DNA from: Candidatus Omnitrophota bacterium
GTDB taxonomy: Bacteria > Omnitrophota > Gorgyraeia > Zapsychrales > Fredricksoniimonadaceae
Length of the DNA stretch: 7,339 nucleotides
Direction: 5' to 3'
Assembly: GCA_016789035.1 (NCBI GenBank)
Contig: JAEUSC010000512.1
Location: 1 to 7,339 of the forward strand
Below are positions 6,181 to 7,339 of the stretch, piece after piece. The first letter of the stretch is position 1; every line of letters starts with the position of its first letter. Under the pieces are notes generated by a model, which did no database searches, was not told where the DNA came from, and saw only the letters and a list, made by a program, of their open reading frames with translations. A program made the position numbers and the translations under genes.

Positions 6181-6860
6181 GATTTTCTTCCTTTCGTTTG
6201 TTTTGAATCAATGGTTTGAATTAATTTCTTAACATGAGAAATTCTGGAAATAATAGCGAACGGTTTTAAAACGCTGATTTCTCCGGATGTGCTTGAACCT
6301 GTCAGGACCGCAGCCGTCTTAACACGGGCGCTGTTTCCCGTCTGAACATCTATCGTCATATCTCCGACATATAGAGCCTCATGGACGCTCAGTTGATATT
6401 TCTTGAGAATCAATTTCAAAATATCAGGATACGGCTTAGGCCTTTTGATCTGATCTGCGCACAGTACATAATCAAAATGACTTTGAATATCCAGAACATC
6501 CAGGATGATCTTGGTAAACCGCTCCGGACGGTTCGTTGCGATCGCAAGAATATAACCTTGTTGATCTAAATCTTCAAGGAGTTTCTTGGCGCCGGGTAAA
6601 AACGTCACACCTTTGGGTAAAGACTCTTTATGGTGTTCACGGTAAAGTTCTAACACCTGAGGCGCATGCGCCTTTCCGACAAACTGTTCAATCAGTTGCC
6701 GGTCTCCCCAGCCAACCGAACGCTTGACGGTCTGCGCTGAAACCACCGGAAAGCCGCTGGATTTCAAAGCAAAATTGATAGACTGAAAGACGGCTTTATA
6801 CGCGTTAACTAACGTGCCGTCCAAATCAAAAATCACCGCCTTAATTGTTTTTGTCTTCAT
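6177..6860 (-). CDS. HAD-superfamily phosphatase, phosphoglycolate-phosphatase-like (Gph/PGMB type), 227 aa
   Basis: Cytosolic Mg2+-dependent phosphohydrolase of HAD subfamily I. All four motifs are seen: DLDGT (12-16, nucleophile D12 and general acid/base D14), the Thr of IATNRP (107-112) as motif II, K142 in RPKPYPD (140-146) as motif III, and GDMTIDVQTG (166-175) with the metal-binding acids as motif IV. A helical cap inserted between motifs I and II (about 18-90) is the C1 cap typical of phosphoglycolate phosphatase and beta-phosphoglucomutase relatives. The substrate cannot be fixed; 2-phosphoglycolate clean-up or a sugar/nucleotide monophosphate are options. The start at 6860 lies 8 bases after the preceding stop, with GAAGGA about 12 bases upstream. 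The stop overlaps the start of the 26-residue gene by 4 bases. The C-terminal tail is basic (KQTKGRKS). Confidence 0.92.
   Translation of the reverse strand: MKTKTIKAVIFDLDGTLVNAYKAVFQSINFALKSSGFPVVSAQTVKRSVGWGDRQLIEQFVGKAHAPQVLELYREHHKESLPKGVTFLPGAKKLLEDLDQQGYILAIATNRPERFTKIILDVLDIQSHFDYVLCADQIKRPKPYPDILKLILKKYQLSVHEALYVGDMTIDVQTGNSARVKTAAVLTGSSTSGEISVLKPFAIISRISHVKKLIQTIDSKQTKGRKS
6187..6194 (-). promoter_or_regulatory. Shine-Dalgarno site of the 26-aa gene
   Basis: AAAGGAAG on the minus strand, inside the last codons of the HAD gene and 6 bases before the ATG at 6180. It is one of the best ribosome-binding sites in the window and decides that the short overlapping reading frame is translated. 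Confidence 0.8.
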
Positions 6861-6868
6861 TCCGAAAT

Positions 6869-7063
6869 TTAGTCCTTCGAACTTTTCCCGCTGGCCAAAA
6901 AAAGCATAAAAAGACCGGCAACGGCAAGCGTTCCGCCCACAACACCTTTAAACACAATGATTAAACTGTCCCACTCTCTTAAGACCAACGTGACGCCGAG
7001 CAGCAAAAATACAATCCCAAAAAGTGTTAGCAGCAGATTTTTCACAATTGGGTTAGATTTCAT
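6869..7063 (-). CDS. Small two-helix membrane protein, 64 aa, unknown function
   Basis: I do not recognise a family. The protein has a short basic N-terminus (MKSNPIVKN), a first membrane helix (about 9-27), a short polar link LREWDS (28-33), a second helix (about 34-57), and a charged tail ASGKSSKD. This is a hairpin topology with both ends probably cytoplasmic. The start at 7063 is chosen because AGGA lies 8 bases upstream and the ATG overlaps the end of the acyltransferase gene by 11 bases. The same reading frame stays open further upstream, but there it runs antiphase through the conserved acyltransferase sequence and has no sensible protein character. Its place between lipid A acyltransferase and HAD suggests an envelope-related accessory protein. 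Confidence 0.75.
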   Translation of the reverse strand: MKSNPIVKNLLLTLFGIVFLLLGVTLVLREWDSLIIVFKGVVGGTLAVAGLFMLFLASGKSSKD

Positions 7064-7339
7064 TTTTGTGTTCCTCAATATCTTTCGGTTGGGTTTTCCA
7101 GCGGCGATGAAACCATCCCCATTCGGAAGGATACTGCCGAATATCCGATTCAATGAGCCGCGTGATCTTTTCCATACAACTGTAAATGGCCTGCTCATCA
7201 TTGAGCTTTGTCTCAATATAAAAAGGTTTCTCGACAATAATTTTGTGCACGTCATCTTTATACCGATGCGTGAAGATAGGAACGATCGGCGCACCCGTCC
7301 GCATGGCAAAAACTGCCGCACCCGTGGGGGTTGCCGCCT
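7053..7339 (-). CDS. Lipid A biosynthesis acyltransferase (LpxL/HtrB family), C-terminal 94 residues, cut by window edge
   Basis: Only the C-terminal part is in the window; the reading frame is open to base 7337, and the N-terminus, including the HX4D catalytic motif, lies beyond. The visible part begins with PTGAAVFAMRTGAPIVPIF, the conserved substrate-pocket segment of LpxL/LpxM/HtrB acyltransferases. EKPFYIET and a helical region with KITRLIESDIRQ follow. The family's end signature PSEWGWFHRRWK then comes near the C-terminus. Members transfer an acyl chain to lipid A precursors at the inner face of the cytoplasmic membrane. Nothing visible distinguishes lauroyl from myristoyl or other specificity. 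It is the most upstream gene of the cluster seen here, and its stop overlaps the next gene by 11 bases. Confidence 0.9.
   Translation of the reverse strand, partial: AATPTGAAVFAMRTGAPIVPIFTHRYKDDVHKIIVEKPFYIETKLNDEQAIYSCMEKITRLIESDIRQYPSEWGWFHRRWKTQPKDIEEHKNEI

Noticed and set aside
7064..7321. Upstream extension of the 64-residue protein to 150 residues
   Set aside because: The extra part is out of phase with the clearly conserved acyltransferase frame on the same strand and lacks protein character. The internal ATG at 7063 has its own ribosome-binding site.
1..7339. CRISPR array, insertion sequence, phage or defence system
   Set aside because: I saw no regularly spaced repeats, no transposase or integrase frame, no terminal inverted repeats and no nuclease or toxin motifs. 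All convincing frames are housekeeping or envelope genes.

Overview
The window reads as chromosomal DNA of a Gram-negative bacterium. The signs are a lipid A-type acyltransferase fragment and a probable outer-membrane or periplasmic lipoprotein of the DUF3568 kind. Base composition is moderate. A membrane pyrophosphatase, a DUF3568-like lipoprotein, a TMTC-like TPR membrane protein and a tiny KKANHG-type basic protein together remind me of the Omnitrophota/PVC-neighbour lineages. That placement is an impression from gene content, not a proven assignment.

Every protein gene lies on the minus strand, in two blocks separated by two tRNA genes. Reading in the direction of transcription, the right block (7339 to 3452) holds: the C-terminal part of a lipid A acyltransferase (cut by the window edge), a 64-residue two-helix membrane protein, a HAD phosphatase of the phosphoglycolate-phosphatase type, a 26-residue very basic protein, a 698-residue ion-pumping pyrophosphatase, and a small lipoprotein. 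The first four are tightly packed, with overlaps of 11 and 4 bases and one gap of 8. The pyrophosphatase follows after 129 bases that contain a striking leader inverted repeat. The lipoprotein follows the pyrophosphatase by 26 bases. This block ends at a strong symmetrical terminator shared with the convergent tRNA-Phe gene.

The middle (2901 to 3359) has tRNA-Thr(CGT) on the minus strand and tRNA-Phe(GAA) on the plus strand, transcribed away from each other. tRNA-Phe has a near-consensus sigma-70-type promoter. Its elbow departs from the rule: A instead of G at position 18 and G instead of T at position 55.

The left block (2818 to 13) lies downstream of tRNA-Thr: a TMTC-like polytopic protein with C-terminal TPRs (a probable GT-C-type transferase) and, 7 bases later, an MFS exporter.

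Functional reading: the right block mixes envelope building (lipid A acylation, lipoprotein), metabolite repair (HAD), possibly the ribosome (26-residue protein) and PPi-driven ion pumping. The left block is envelope or export related. The points most worth a second look are the unusual tRNA-Phe, the pyrophosphatase leader in which a 12-bp pairing would cover the ribosome-binding site and start codon, and the 26-residue gene.
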